Shown piece after piece: positions 36,210 to 45,178 of a stretch of 64,000 nt of DNA (positions are counted from its first letter, which is position 1; every line of letters begins with the position of its first letter). Origin of the DNA: Cytophagales bacterium. GTDB taxonomy: Bacteria; Bacteroidota; Bacteroidia; Cytophagales; Spirosomataceae. A model generated the notes under the pieces. That model saw nothing but the letters and a program-made list of their open reading frames with translations. It was not told the origin of the DNA and did not search any database. Both the position numbers and the translations under genes were made by a program. Where the stretch lies: positions 62,001 to 126,000 of the forward strand of contig JAAFJE010000014.1 of the NCBI GenBank assembly GCA_013298025.1, in the 5' to 3' direction.

Positions 36210-37484
36210 TTAGCTATATTTTCTTACCCTTAAATCCGCTTGTTCTTTGTGGCCTGCGAAGTTTTCGATGGCACAAAGGCGTGAGCAATATTCACCAATC
36301 AGTTTACTAGCTTCGGGCGTGCGAATTTCTTGGTACGTACAGGTTTTTAGAAATTTACCAACCCATAAGCCTCCTGTGTAGCGAGCCGCTTCTTTGGTTG
36401 GCAAGGTGTGGTTTGTACCAATTACTTTATCGCCATACGCTACGTTGGTTTTATCGCCAAGGAATAAGCCCCCGAAATTGGTCATTTTTTCAAGGAAATA
36501 ACGAGGATTTTCGGTCATTACTTGTACGTGTTCGCTGGCAAGGCGGTCGGCTTCGGCAACCAATTCGTCAACTGTATCGCAAAGAATTACCTGCCCGTAA
36601 TCTCTCCACGCTACACTGGCGATGTCTGCTGTAGGCAATACGGCCAATTGTCGTTGAATTTCAGCCTCGATGCCTTCGGCAATGCCTTTACTGGTGGTCA
36701 ACAAAACGGCTGGCGAAGTAGGCCCATGCTCGGCTTGTCCTAGCAAATCGGTGGCACAAGTTTCTACATCGGTCGTGTCGTCGGCAATCACCAAAGTTTC
36801 GGTTGGCCCAGCAAAAAGGTCGATACCCACTTTACCAAAAAGTTGGCGTTTAGCTTCGGCAACATAGGCATTACCTGGCCCTACCAGCATATCTACACTT
36901 TGTACGGTTTCAGTGCCTAGTGCCATCATACCAATGGCTTGCACACCGCCAATCAGGTAAATTTCGTCGGCACCAGCTAGGTGCATAGCTGCTACGGTAG
37001 CGGCTGGGATTTCGCCCTTGATGGGTGGCGTACAAGCAATGACACGTTTTACACCCGCCACTTTTGCCGTAAGTACACTCATGTGTGCCGAGGCTACCAT
37101 CGGATAGCGACCGCCCGGTACATAGCAACCTACCGAATTGACTGGAATGTTTTTATGCCCCAGAAATACGCCTGGCAAGGTTTCTACTTCTATGTCTTTC
37201 AGGGCTGCTTTTTGGTGTTCGGCAAAATGGCGAATCTGTGTTTGTGCAAATTTGATGTCGTCGATTACTTGTGCAGGCAATGAAGCTACAATGGCTTCAA
37301 TTTGTGCTGCGGAAAGACGAAAACTTTCGGGCGACCAGTGGTCTAATTTTGCCGAATAAGCTCTTACGGCTTCATCGCCATGGGTCGAAATGTTTTCCAA
37401 CATTTCTTCCACTAAAGCTCTTACTTTAGCGTCTGCTTCCTTGCTTTCTGCGTAAGTAATCCCTTTTTTGATTTGTTGTACCAT
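36210..37484 (-). CDS. Histidinol-dehydrogenase-like NAD-dependent alcohol dehydrogenase
   Basis: 424 aa. Matches HisD over its length: [22 protein letters not shown], the [16 protein letters not shown] block, the zinc-site region [13 protein letters not shown] and the C-terminal [16 protein letters not shown]. It is not in a histidine operon but within an aromatic/glycoside catabolic cluster, so it is probably a HisD paralogue that oxidises another alcohol in two steps to an acid, as known for sulfopropanediol dehydrogenase HpsN. I therefore withhold the hisD symbol. Confidence 0.88.
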   Translation of the reverse strand: MVQQIKKGITYAESKEADAKVRALVEEMLENISTHGDEAVRAYSAKLDHWSPESFRLSAAQIEAIVASLPAQVIDDIKFAQTQIRHFAEHQKAALKDIEVETLPGVFLGHKNIPVNSVGCYVPGGRYPMVASAHMSVLTAKVAGVKRVIACTPPIKGEIPAATVAAMHLAGADEIYLIGGVQAIGMMALGTETVQSVDMLVGPGNAYVAEAKRQLFGKVGIDLFAGPTETLVIADDTTDVETCATDLLGQAEHGPTSPAVLLTTSKGIAEGIEAEIQRQLAVLPTADIASVAWRDYGQVILCDTVDELVAEADRLASEHVQVMTENPRYFLEKMTNFGGLFLGDKTNVAYGDKVIGTNHTLPTKEAARYTGGLWVGKFLKTCTYQEIRTPEASKLIGEYCSRLCAIENFAGHKEQADLRVRKYS

Positions 37485-37579
37485 TGTTTGTAATAATAGT
37501 TGGAGTTTGGAGCGTTTGAATAGTTCAGAGAAAAATGTTTTTCCCTGAACTGAACAATTATTACGAAAGGTCTATATTG

Positions 37580-38692
37580 TTAGGCTTTGATTTTTTTCGC
37601 CACCCAATCGTACATATTAAATGATTTCGTGAAATCATCAACAGAACAGTGAGCCGAACCACTTTCTTCTTTTGGTACAATTTCCATGACGTGTTCGCAA
37701 GTAAGTGCCTCGTTTACTTTGTAGGCATTTTCTACGAAATTTTGGCGGTCATCTTCCCCATGAAGAATGTAAGTAGGGCATTGAATTTTATCGGCTACGC
37801 CTTCCAACGTAAAGTTTTTTAGGCGTTCTCGTGCTTCGGCCATGGTATCTGCACCAACAATGTGCATCACAATTTCGGCTAAAGGATGGTTATCTGGGCG
37901 GTTTTTCCAAATATCATAATACGACCAAACTGCTCCGAAAATCATACATACTTTGAAACGGGGTTCAAAAGCAGCACAACGGGCTGCCATGTAGCCACCC
38001 ATAGAAACAGCACCGATTCCTACACGAGAAGTATCGACGTGCTCGCCCAAGTTTTCGATAATGTAATCTAAAACCGCCGAACCAGCCACATTGTAATCAT
38101 AACGTGTGTGAATATGATTTAACCTCAATGCCGCTCCTTGACCTGGGCCATCAACAGCCATCATCGCAATGCCACGTTCGTTGAGGTGTTGAGCAATGCC
38201 AAAATATAATTCTTCCGCCAAGCTATCTAGCCCTCCAAACATGACCATTACGGGCGGATTCTCTACGCCTGATGGTTTGAAAAGATAGGCTGGTAAAAAT
38301 GAGCCTTCAAAGGGAATGTCAACGGTTATAGGACGTTCATCGAATAAGTCTATGGCTTTGATAAACGCCTCACGGCATTTTAGATAATATGGAATTTTAC
38401 GGTCATCACGCAACGTCATGAAAAACTCTGCTGTTCTGAGGTAATTAAAAGCCCGTAGATAGGTTCGTCGGGCCGAAATAGGAGCGCCATCTTGGGCATA
38501 CTTTTCGGCTTTTTCATAGACTTTATCGCCCATTTTGACCCATGCACGATTAAAACTTTCACGGTCTGCGGGGTCGATTTCTCCTGCTACTTCTAAAATT
38601 TCGGCAAATTCGCCACCGCCATAATGGGCTTGGGTCAAGGCTCTATTGACTTGATATGAAGGCATATACTGCCCCGGAAAATAATGCCACAT
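37580..38692 (-). CDS. Alpha/beta hydrolase (FrsA / C-C bond hydrolase type)
   Basis: 370 aa. A helical N-terminal part (to ~125) precedes an alpha/beta hydrolase core with oxyanion region VMVMFGGLDSLAEE, nucleophile Ser230 in GAVSMGGYMAAR, acid region YILHGEDDRQNFV and a C-terminal His in GSAHCSVDDF. Size and layout resemble 2,6-dihydroxypseudooxynicotine hydrolase, a C-C bond hydrolase of aromatic ketones. A role in cleaving an acyl-phenol or ring-fission ketone of the aglycone is likely. A heptamer repeat lies directly upstream of its ATG. Confidence 0.85.
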   Translation of the reverse strand: MWHYFPGQYMPSYQVNRALTQAHYGGGEFAEILEVAGEIDPADRESFNRAWVKMGDKVYEKAEKYAQDGAPISARRTYLRAFNYLRTAEFFMTLRDDRKIPYYLKCREAFIKAIDLFDERPITVDIPFEGSFLPAYLFKPSGVENPPVMVMFGGLDSLAEELYFGIAQHLNERGIAMMAVDGPGQGAALRLNHIHTRYDYNVAGSAVLDYIIENLGEHVDTSRVGIGAVSMGGYMAARCAAFEPRFKVCMIFGAVWSYYDIWKNRPDNHPLAEIVMHIVGADTMAEARERLKNFTLEGVADKIQCPTYILHGEDDRQNFVENAYKVNEALTCEHVMEIVPKEESGSAHCSVDDFTKSFNMYDWVAKKIKA

Positions 38693-38695
38693 ACT

Positions 38696-38731
38696 TGGTT
38701 TGGATTTTGGATTTCGGATTTCGGATTTATT
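38696..38731. repeat. GGATTTC/GGATTTT heptamer repeat, copy 1
   Basis: About four tandem units of 7 bp (TGGTTTGGATTTTGGATTTC... type) immediately upstream of the alpha/beta hydrolase start. Same family as copies at 39159, 50725, 52255 and 52339. With the inverted copy at 39159 it brackets the four-helix-bundle gene. Confidence 0.7.
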
Positions 38732-38744
38732 CCTTTTATCCTAA

Positions 38745-39107
38745 TCAATTATTTTTCAATTTCTTTTTGACAGAATTAATACTTGAAACTATGATTGCTA
38801 ATAATTCATTGCCTTCCTTCCAAAGCGGGGTAACAAAATCTCTCTTCGAGTCATCAAGGCCGACTGTAAATTCTAACCAAAACATTGTTTCATCTAATTC
38901 TTCTTCTACAATTTCTAATTTATACTTAAAGTCAGCGGTTGACTTGCCTCTGCATGCTGCTCTATCATTTGCCGCCGCCGATGGAGCACATCTGACAATT
39001 TGATTTCTTACGGTTCGAAAACCAAGCGAATCTGGTAATCTTTCAGCAAACTTTACAATCTCTATTGCATAAGTTTTAAGTCTGTCTTGTAGTTCTTTTT
39101 GTGTCAT
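38745..39107 (-). CDS. Four-helix bundle protein (23S rRNA intervening-sequence protein family)
   Basis: 120 aa. Typical start QKELQDRLKTYAIEIVKFAERLPDSL, then RNQIVRCAPSAAANDRAACRGKSTADF and EIVEEELDETMFWLEF, the hallmark of the S23/IVS-type four-helix bundle family. Such genes occur widely in Bacteroidota, often beside or within unrelated loci, and their function is not known. It is bracketed by inverted copies of the heptamer repeat and does not fit the surrounding metabolism, so it looks inserted. Confidence 0.9.
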   Translation of the reverse strand: MTQKELQDRLKTYAIEIVKFAERLPDSLGFRTVRNQIVRCAPSAAANDRAACRGKSTADFKYKLEIVEEELDETMFWLEFTVGLDDSKRDFVTPLWKEGNELLAIIVSSINSVKKKLKNN

Positions 39108-39158
39108 TTTGATTTAGTTTTGTTGATTTTTAGAATGAACATAAGAGTTGTTTTTTCT

Positions 39159-39193
39159 AAAATCCACAATCCCAAATCAAAAATCCCAAATCA
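39159..39193. repeat. Heptamer repeat, copy 2 (inverted)
   Basis: AAATCC/CAAATC units of 7 bp on the opposite orientation from copy 1, directly after the stop of the extradiol dioxygenase gene. Forms an inverted pair with 38696-38731 around the four-helix-bundle gene. Confidence 0.65.
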
Positions 39194-40183
39194 CTAAACA
39201 TCAGCAGGTTTTACTACGCCATCGGTTAGTCCTAATTTCTTTCCTTTACCCATTTCTGCAAATGGATTGGCCGAACCCCAAGCGTCGTTCGGGTTGTCTT
39301 TTAGGTAATGTACGTCTAAATGGTCGGGAGCAAAAACTAATCTGGCACAAGCATAGTATTCAAACAATACGCCACTGCCTGGGTCGATGATATAGATAAA
39401 GAAGCCTTCGTCGGCTTTGTGGCGAGTAGGTGCACCCATTACTGATTTAAAGCCTTTTTCAATGAAATAATCAAGGGCTAAAAGTACCTCTTCACGGCTA
39501 TCGACATTCCAACAAATGTGGTTGAGTACGCCTTCGTTTTCGCCAATATTGGGGTCGGTAAAAATGGCAATATCATGCGATAAATTACCGATTGTCCAAA
39601 GACCTCCGATAGGCGGTATATCGTCGTTGATTCTGATTTCATCTGGATTTTTCAAGCCTAATGCCGACCAGAAGGTTTTTTCTTCGGCATATTTTCCTTT
39701 GGCAACCATGTAGGTTACGTGGTCGATGCGTCTTGGATTTGCTCCTTTGAGGCGGTTGCTGGCGTAGCGGTCGGCATAGATACTTCCTCTTTCTCCGGTT
39801 TCACGCAACCATACTACATCCCAAAATACTTCGTGAATATGCCCATCTGGAGATTTGAAACGATAGGCTTTTCCGTGGCCTAAATCGCCTTCTGTCCAGC
39901 CCAATCCTGCACCAATGCTTTCGAGATAAGCCGCTGCTTCGTCGAGTGCCTCTGGGCTATCGGCACGCCAACCAATATGGCCAAGCCCCGATTTTTCGCT
40001 TTGGGTAAGTTTTAATGTATGATGATAATAATCGCCCCAAGCTCTGAGGTAAACCGACGACCCATCTGCTCCTGTTTCGTCCATACCAACTACATCTCTG
40101 AAAAATTCAACGGATTTAGCTAAGTCGGTTGTTAATACTTCTACATGAGCTAAGTGAGAAAAATAGTGAGGATTCTTTGCCAT
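39194..40183 (-). CDS. Extradiol (catechol 2,3-dioxygenase-type) ring-cleaving dioxygenase, VOC fold
   Basis: 329 aa with two vicinal-oxygen-chelate modules. The second carries the iron triad H155 (RIDHVTYMV), H222 (LNHICWNV) and E275 (GVLFEYYA), with the conserved RHKADEGFFIYIIDPGSG block. It opens catechol-type rings next to the diol (meta-cleavage). First gene of the minus-strand group down to 30248, hence probably its entry point, with promoter in the 242-bp spacer 40184-40425; there a TAATTTTG box can be read on the minus strand, but no paired TTG. Which catechol it uses is unknown. Confidence 0.93.
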   Translation of the reverse strand: MAKNPHYFSHLAHVEVLTTDLAKSVEFFRDVVGMDETGADGSSVYLRAWGDYYHHTLKLTQSEKSGLGHIGWRADSPEALDEAAAYLESIGAGLGWTEGDLGHGKAYRFKSPDGHIHEVFWDVVWLRETGERGSIYADRYASNRLKGANPRRIDHVTYMVAKGKYAEEKTFWSALGLKNPDEIRINDDIPPIGGLWTIGNLSHDIAIFTDPNIGENEGVLNHICWNVDSREEVLLALDYFIEKGFKSVMGAPTRHKADEGFFIYIIDPGSGVLFEYYACARLVFAPDHLDVHYLKDNPNDAWGSANPFAEMGKGKKLGLTDGVVKPADV

Positions 40184-40425
40184 ATTTAAAATTGTTATAA
40201 TTCAAGATTATTTATTACAAAATTAACAAGCAATATCCCTGTATTTGTTAGCAATTAACGGCTAAAACTATGCAATATCAGATTATTCGTAAAAAAGCAC
40301 TATTTTTTACACTATCCCAATCTTTTAACAATAGAGAAATAACTTCATGAGCAGAAGACTTCAAAGCAGATTTTTATAAATTTATGACTTGTTTCAACTT
40401 TAAATAGTACCAATATTTGTCCAAT

Positions 40426-41343
40426 TTATTTTAATAACCGATATTCGCTTGGTTTAATCCCTGTTTGCTTTTTGAAAAAACGAACAAAATCACTTACTTC
40501 ATTTTTACCAATTTTATAGGCAATTTCAGTTACATTCAGGTTTGTTTGCTTGAGTAACACCTTGGCTTCGAGTAAGAGCATTTCGTTTAATAAATCATGT
40601 GCCGACTTGCCTAGCGTGCTTTTAACGCATTTGTTGAGGTGATTAGGCGAAATGGCCAATAAAGCCGCATAATCCGTAATTTTATGTTTCTCGTAAATGT
40701 ATTTCGACAAGGCCTTTTTGTACTGTTCTGTAATAATGTACGCCGCTTTCATCGACACCTCTTGCGAGGTTTCGATAAAGGGCTTGAGTTCTGTAAACAA
40801 GGCAAGCATATAGGTTCGTAGAATATCCAGCCTACAGTTTTTATCAGCTTTGTACTCTTCCAATAGGCGTTCTAGCAGTGCAATTACGTATTGTCTGCAA
40901 GCATCGTTTATCTGTACAAGCGGATAGCCATGAAATGCTAAAAAGGGAAATTCTTGAAACAAATCGTATGGTTTTGCTCCGTGCAAGAGCAATTCTAAAG
41001 AAAAATGGCAGTAGTAGCCTTGCACATCTTTGCGGGCAAATTTATGCGTCGTGATTTGGTGAGCAGGGACGAAGAAAAAGGTGTTTTCGCCAAAATTGTA
41101 TGAATCTAATCCTTTGCTGCGGCTACTTGTCCCGTGTGTTAGGAAAAAGAAATTATACACCGACATCCTCCGAGGTTGCAAGTCGGATTTTAAAGGAAAA
41201 TTAACCATTTTGAAATAATCTTCCACCCTATTGATATGAAAATGCTCGTGTGCATTGGCCGTCAATGCGTTTACGCCTCCTTGGTTGAGTTCATCTTCTA
41301 GCTGTGCGGCACTCAAGATGGGAATAAATTCGTAAGTGGTCAT
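40426..41343 (-). CDS. AraC-family transcriptional regulator, paralogue 1
   Basis: 305 aa from the ATG at 41343, chosen because it aligns exactly with the start of the neighbouring paralogue; the frame continues to 41373. An N-terminal cupin-like ligand domain (FHINRVEDYFKMVNFPLKSD, SKGLDSYNFGENTFFFVPAHQITTH) is followed by an AraC double HTH (YAALLAISPNHLNKCVKSTLGK and VTEIAYKIGKNEVSDFVRFFKKQTG). Highly similar along its length to the regulator at 41798-42721, so a tandem duplication with the 127-aa gene in between. Probably controls the glycoside genes on either side. Confidence 0.92.
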   Translation of the reverse strand: MTTYEFIPILSAAQLEDELNQGGVNALTANAHEHFHINRVEDYFKMVNFPLKSDLQPRRMSVYNFFFLTHGTSSRSKGLDSYNFGENTFFFVPAHQITTHKFARKDVQGYYCHFSLELLLHGAKPYDLFQEFPFLAFHGYPLVQINDACRQYVIALLERLLEEYKADKNCRLDILRTYMLALFTELKPFIETSQEVSMKAAYIITEQYKKALSKYIYEKHKITDYAALLAISPNHLNKCVKSTLGKSAHDLLNEMLLLEAKVLLKQTNLNVTEIAYKIGKNEVSDFVRFFKKQTGIKPSEYRLLK

Positions 41344-41411
41344 CAACAGTGATATAAATACGGTATGTTTCATTTTACCAAGCTAAAGTAATACTTTGTA
41401 TGGATTAAATT

Positions 41412-41795
41412 CTATAATACGACAACTTTCTGAAATCTTTGCCTAATTGGATAAGGCAAAAAATCGCTTTGCAGGTGCATCATCAGGCTAATGGAATGCC
41501 GACCTTTGGACAAGCCGCCACACAAGGGCACAAAAACCTTTGCTTTTTCTTCTTTCTCCCAACATTCTTCGTGAGCCGCCAACCACGTAGCCGACGAATA
41601 TTGTTGATTTTTTATACAAAAAGTAAGAGAAAACGTATCGAAAAAACGATTATTGACCCATACGTGCAGTTCTTTCAAAGCTGATAACTTGATACTGCGT
41701 GCGTAAGGCATGGTCACTTCTATCAAAAATCCAATTACAGCACCTTGTTCAACAACGTGCTGGATATTGTGAGGTATTTCAACTTTTGCAAGCAT
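41412..41795 (-). CDS. Divergent DUF6379 / C-glycoside deglycosidase beta-subunit-like protein
   Basis: 127 aa. Not obvious alone, but it lines up with the two other small proteins of the cluster: YARSIKLSALKELHVWVNN matches YYRGVSLSMVEEIEVSLDG, and LSKGRHSISLMMHLQSDFLPYP matches LSAGEHTIGLKINLRIGYMPFP of the 123-aa protein at 51876-52247. The middle part is Cys/Trp rich and lacks the NTYxLEQ region. It sits between the two AraC genes (2 bp after the upstream one) without an adjacent alpha-type TIM-barrel gene, so it may be a regulatory or sensor offshoot. Beta-sandwich fold expected. Confidence 0.65.
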   Translation of the reverse strand: MLAKVEIPHNIQHVVEQGAVIGFLIEVTMPYARSIKLSALKELHVWVNNRFFDTFSLTFCIKNQQYSSATWLAAHEECWEKEEKAKVFVPLCGGLSKGRHSISLMMHLQSDFLPYPIRQRFQKVVVL

Positions 41796-41797
41796 GG

Positions 41798-42721
41798 CTA
41801 TTTCATCAATCGGTATTCGGTGGGCCGCAAACCCGTTTGAGCTTTAAAGAAACGAACAAAATCGCTGCTCTCGTTTTTGCCAATTTTGTAAGCAATTTCA
41901 TTGACCGACAAAGAGGTTTGTTTGAGTAAAACCTTTGCTTCGAGCAGGAGCATTTCGTTGAGTAAATCATGGGCTGATTTGCCCAATGTTTTTTTCACAC
42001 ATTTGTTGAGATGATTGGGCGAAATAGCCAATAATTCGGCATAGTCGGTAGTTTTTTGCTTTTCATAAATGTACTGCGATAAGTACTTTTTGTACTGTTC
42101 AGTAATAAGCAAAGCCGAGTTGGAAATACTGGGTTTGGAATAATGTACAAAGGCTTTTAATTCGGTAAAAATCGCCATTAAATATATTCTGAGAATATCG
42201 AACCTACATTTTTCTTCTGCTTGGTATTCGACAATGAGCCTTTCGAGTAATGGAATAATGCGTGCTTTTGCGTCATCGTCAATCATTACGATTGGGTCGG
42301 CATTAAACTCCAGAAAGCTAAATTCATTGATAAGGTCTTTGGTTTTATAATCCACATTCAACAATTCCATATCAAAATGACAGTAATACCCTTCGCTGCC
42401 AAAGCATATTTCTTGGTGCGTTGTAATCTGATAGGCAGGGAGAAAAAAGAAAGTGTTTTCGCCGAAATCGTAGCTATCCAAGCCTTTACTTCTGATACTT
42501 CGCCCTTTGGTCAAGAAAAAAAAACTAAAAACGGATATTCGTCTGGGGACAATATCTGATTGGGTAGGAAAGTTCACGATTTTCATATAATCTTCGATGC
42601 GATTGATATGAAAATTGGAGTGAACTTTCGTAGTGAAAGCAACGTAAGTCTTCAATTCTCTATGCAAATTAGCAATTAACTGATTGGCATCTATGATCGG
42701 AATGTGACTGCTCTCTTTCAT
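41798..42721 (-). CDS. AraC-family transcriptional regulator, paralogue 2
   Basis: 307 aa. Same architecture as the 305-aa regulator downstream: cupin-like part (FHINRIEDYMKIVNFPTQSD, SKGLDSYDFGENTFFFLPAYQITTH) and AraC HTH (YAELLAISPNHLNKCVKKTLGK, VNEIAYKIGKNESSDFVRFFKAQTG). Starts 4 bp after the GMC oxidoreductase stop, so it is co-transcribed with it. The two regulators differ most in the ligand domain, consistent with different inducers (for example two glycosides or sugar and aglycone). Confidence 0.93.
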   Translation of the reverse strand: MKESSHIPIIDANQLIANLHRELKTYVAFTTKVHSNFHINRIEDYMKIVNFPTQSDIVPRRISVFSFFFLTKGRSIRSKGLDSYDFGENTFFFLPAYQITTHQEICFGSEGYYCHFDMELLNVDYKTKDLINEFSFLEFNADPIVMIDDDAKARIIPLLERLIVEYQAEEKCRFDILRIYLMAIFTELKAFVHYSKPSISNSALLITEQYKKYLSQYIYEKQKTTDYAELLAISPNHLNKCVKKTLGKSAHDLLNEMLLLEAKVLLKQTSLSVNEIAYKIGKNESSDFVRFFKAQTGLRPTEYRLMK

Positions 42722-42725
42722 GGTT

Positions 42726-44270
42726 TTACTGATTAATTTGTTTAATAACTTGCTCGCTCGAACGCACCGCCAAAGCTACACTTGTCAGCGTAGGGTTTGA
42801 TGCCGTAGCGATTGGAATAACGCCGTTGCCGCCTACAAATAAATTATCAAATCCCCATACTTTAGCATAAGTATCACAAACGGATTCTCCATCGTTTTCT
42901 ATGCCCATTCTGGTTGAACCTTCGTAATGCAAGGAAGTACCGGGAGGCATCAAGGTTTGTCCACCGTCTTTGATTTCTTTTCCAAATGAATTCACCACTT
43001 TTTGCTGAAATGCTTTTGCGGCATTGATGGCTTCTAAGTCTTTTTCGGTGTACTTGAATTTGAAATTCATTTTTGGCATGCCAAAATAATCATTTTCTAC
43101 TTCAGAAAATACAATTTCATCTTCAAAATTTGCTTCTTTTAGCGGTCCCCAGCCTAAACCTACGATGTGTTTGGAGTCGTCGGTGACGGTCGTTTTCATA
43201 GGCGATAAATCCATGTGCATAATTTGCCCATGAAAAGGATGGTTAGGAGCATCAAAAGGAACCCAGAATACGCCTACGGTTGGGTCTGGAGATTTTCTAT
43301 TATTTATTTTTTGTTGGTGATTTGGGTTAAATTTACTTACCAAATCTTTATCTAATTCAACAAAAGTAAAGATAAATGGATGCTCGTTGAGGTAATGCCC
43401 CAAGGCTTTGGGTCTGATGCCCGATGCCCATAACAATTGTGGCGTGCGTAGTGCATCGGCTGCTACAATTACGATGTTGGCTTCTACGATAGTTTTTTCT
43501 TGTGTAGGCAAGTACACAATTTCAGCTCCAGTGATTCGTCCGTCTTGATGATATAATTTTTTACACAAGGTTTCTGAACGAAGTTCAAAATTAGGATGAT
43601 TGAGGGTATCTCCTAAAATCAAATCTGTGGCCGTCCAATATCGGTTATGCTCGCTGTCGGTTTTGCAAGCAAGTGGCATAGGTTGAGCCTGACGCTTGGG
43701 TGAATGTTTATCGCCAAGGGTTTGATTGAGAATAGCCAGAATCGTTTCTCCTTCTTCCGAAATCGGGAAGGCTTTTTGAGTGACGTGTAGAATTTTTTCT
43801 GCTTCGGTAAAAGCTTTATCCATTTCATCTTCGGGAATGAAAGAAATTTGTTCGCCTTTGCCCGGTCTTGGACAAGCACAAGTCCAGTGAATACCCATAC
43901 CTCCAATATTGGTTGACATAGAGATTGAAGGCATTTCATTGGTTTTAATTTCTTCGGGTTGGTCTAAAACCAAATGCGTTCCTGCACGAGCCAAAACGTC
44001 AGGCGTTAATTCGCCACGTTGAACAGCCAATGCTCGTTCGGCTACTGAAATCATGGGGTATGGCGTTTTTTTAGGTCCTTGTGAAAGGATTTGAGCCATT
44101 TCCATTTTTTTAGGGTCGCTGATATTTTTTACATGTTGCCCAATGCTGTCAGAAACTTTTGGTCCTACCTCAACCATCAAGATTTTAGCTTGCGGTTTTT
44201 GTTCTGCAATAATTCGTGCATAAGTAGCCCCAACTGGGCCAGAACCTATTATTAGAATATCGGTTTTCAT
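42726..44270 (-). CDS. GMC-family pyranose-oxidase-like sugar oxidoreductase (CarA/C-glycoside 3-oxidase type)
   Basis: 514 aa. FAD-binding IIGSGPVGATYARIIAE at the N-terminus. The segment GGMGIHWTCACPRP resembles the flavinylation site of pyranose 2-oxidase (STHWTCATP), placing His128 at the covalent-FAD position. C-terminal catalytic pair is His448 (SLHYEGSTRMG) and Asn492 (TASNPTLTSVAL), 44 residues apart as in pyranose oxidase. No signal peptide, so cytoplasmic. In known C-glycoside pathways a flavoenzyme of this class oxidises the glucosyl group at C3, which permits C-C bond cleavage by the alpha/beta deglycosidase. Surrounded by deglycosidase-like genes. Regiospecificity (C2 or C3) cannot be told from sequence. 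Confidence 0.9.
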   Translation of the reverse strand: MKTDILIIGSGPVGATYARIIAEQKPQAKILMVEVGPKVSDSIGQHVKNISDPKKMEMAQILSQGPKKTPYPMISVAERALAVQRGELTPDVLARAGTHLVLDQPEEIKTNEMPSISMSTNIGGMGIHWTCACPRPGKGEQISFIPEDEMDKAFTEAEKILHVTQKAFPISEEGETILAILNQTLGDKHSPKRQAQPMPLACKTDSEHNRYWTATDLILGDTLNHPNFELRSETLCKKLYHQDGRITGAEIVYLPTQEKTIVEANIVIVAADALRTPQLLWASGIRPKALGHYLNEHPFIFTFVELDKDLVSKFNPNHQQKINNRKSPDPTVGVFWVPFDAPNHPFHGQIMHMDLSPMKTTVTDDSKHIVGLGWGPLKEANFEDEIVFSEVENDYFGMPKMNFKFKYTEKDLEAINAAKAFQQKVVNSFGKEIKDGGQTLMPPGTSLHYEGSTRMGIENDGESVCDTYAKVWGFDNLFVGGNGVIPIATASNPTLTSVALAVRSSEQVIKQINQ

Positions 44271-44306
44271 AATTGAATTAAATTTGTGAATGAAAAACTC
44301 ATAGCA

Positions 44307-45176
44307 TCAGTTTAAAGTATTATCTAATTTTTGATATGCTTCCAACATGGCTTTTTCGCCTGCTATTCCTGCCACCGAATTGTAATGTTCCATGCCAAAA
44401 ATGAAGTTTTTGCCTGTTGCCAATGATTTTTGATAAATGTGCTTGAATACTATCTCGTGGTTGATTTCGCCTGTACCGGGTTCAAAACGTTGGGGTACAT
44501 CGCCAATCTGGAAATAGCCGATTTCGTCCCAAACCAAATCTATGTTGCGTTGCAAATGCCCTTCGTTTTGTTGTAAATGAAACAAATCGAACAGAATTTT
44601 GCAGGCAGGGCTATTCACGGCTTTTGCCAATAAATAGCATTGTGCCGAAGTTTTAAGATAGACTTGTGGCGGAAAACTGAGCGGTTCGAGTAGCATTACA
44701 ATACCATGAGGCTCGAATATTTCGGCTGCTCTTTTGAGGCTTTCCAGTACATTCGCCGTTTGGATTTCATACGGCAAGGTGGGGTCTGCGGCATCTGGCA
44801 CAACGGTGACGTATTTGCCGTTGAGGCGTTTGCCTACTTCTACGGCTTGACGACATTTGTCTAAAAAGATATTTCTAAATTCCTCTTTACCCGACGTAAA
44901 CGCTGCATTGGGTGGCCAATTGACGGGCCCCATCACAAACGTTCCCATTTCCATATTTAAGTCGGAAAGCGTTTTGCCAATTTTATCTAAGTACTCAGGC
45001 GTTTGTCCGAGCATCCCTATGCCCATCAAATTGGGCATGGGTACACCCGAAAAGGCGTTGTCTTCAAAAGCGGTAAAGCCTAAGTCGGCTGAGTATTTAA
45101 TTTGGTCGATAAGGTCGCTTCCTGCCGAAGCGAATGTCCCAAAATGGGGGGCGTATTTGAGTTTGAAAGTATTCAT
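44307..45176 (-). CDS. TIM-barrel sugar isomerase (hydroxypyruvate-isomerase-like), tandem copy B
   Basis: 289 aa AP-endonuclease-2/xylose-isomerase fold. Likely metal ligands: Glu in VMLLEPLSF, Asp in KILFDLFHLQQNEG, Gln in YFQIGD and Glu in IFGMEHYNS. The start NTFKLKYAPHFGTF and the end (MLEAYQKLDNTLN) match the neighbouring 298-aa protein throughout, showing a tandem duplication; only 2 bp separate them. Family members interconvert ketoses and aldoses or epimerise keto-sugars; here a 3-keto sugar released from glycosides is a likely substrate. 36 bp upstream of the GMC oxidase gene. Confidence 0.85.
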   Translation of the reverse strand: MNTFKLKYAPHFGTFASAGSDLIDQIKYSADLGFTAFEDNAFSGVPMPNLMGIGMLGQTPEYLDKIGKTLSDLNMEMGTFVMGPVNWPPNAAFTSGKEEFRNIFLDKCRQAVEVGKRLNGKYVTVVPDAADPTLPYEIQTANVLESLKRAAEIFEPHGIVMLLEPLSFPPQVYLKTSAQCYLLAKAVNSPACKILFDLFHLQQNEGHLQRNIDLVWDEIGYFQIGDVPQRFEPGTGEINHEIVFKHIYQKSLATGKNFIFGMEHYNSVAGIAGEKAMLEAYQKLDNTLN

Positions 45177-45178
45177 TT

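Noticed and set aside
36210-37484. True histidine-biosynthesis hisD
   Set aside because: No other his gene is near and the gene lies in a catabolic operon; a paralogue is more likely, although the motif set is complete.
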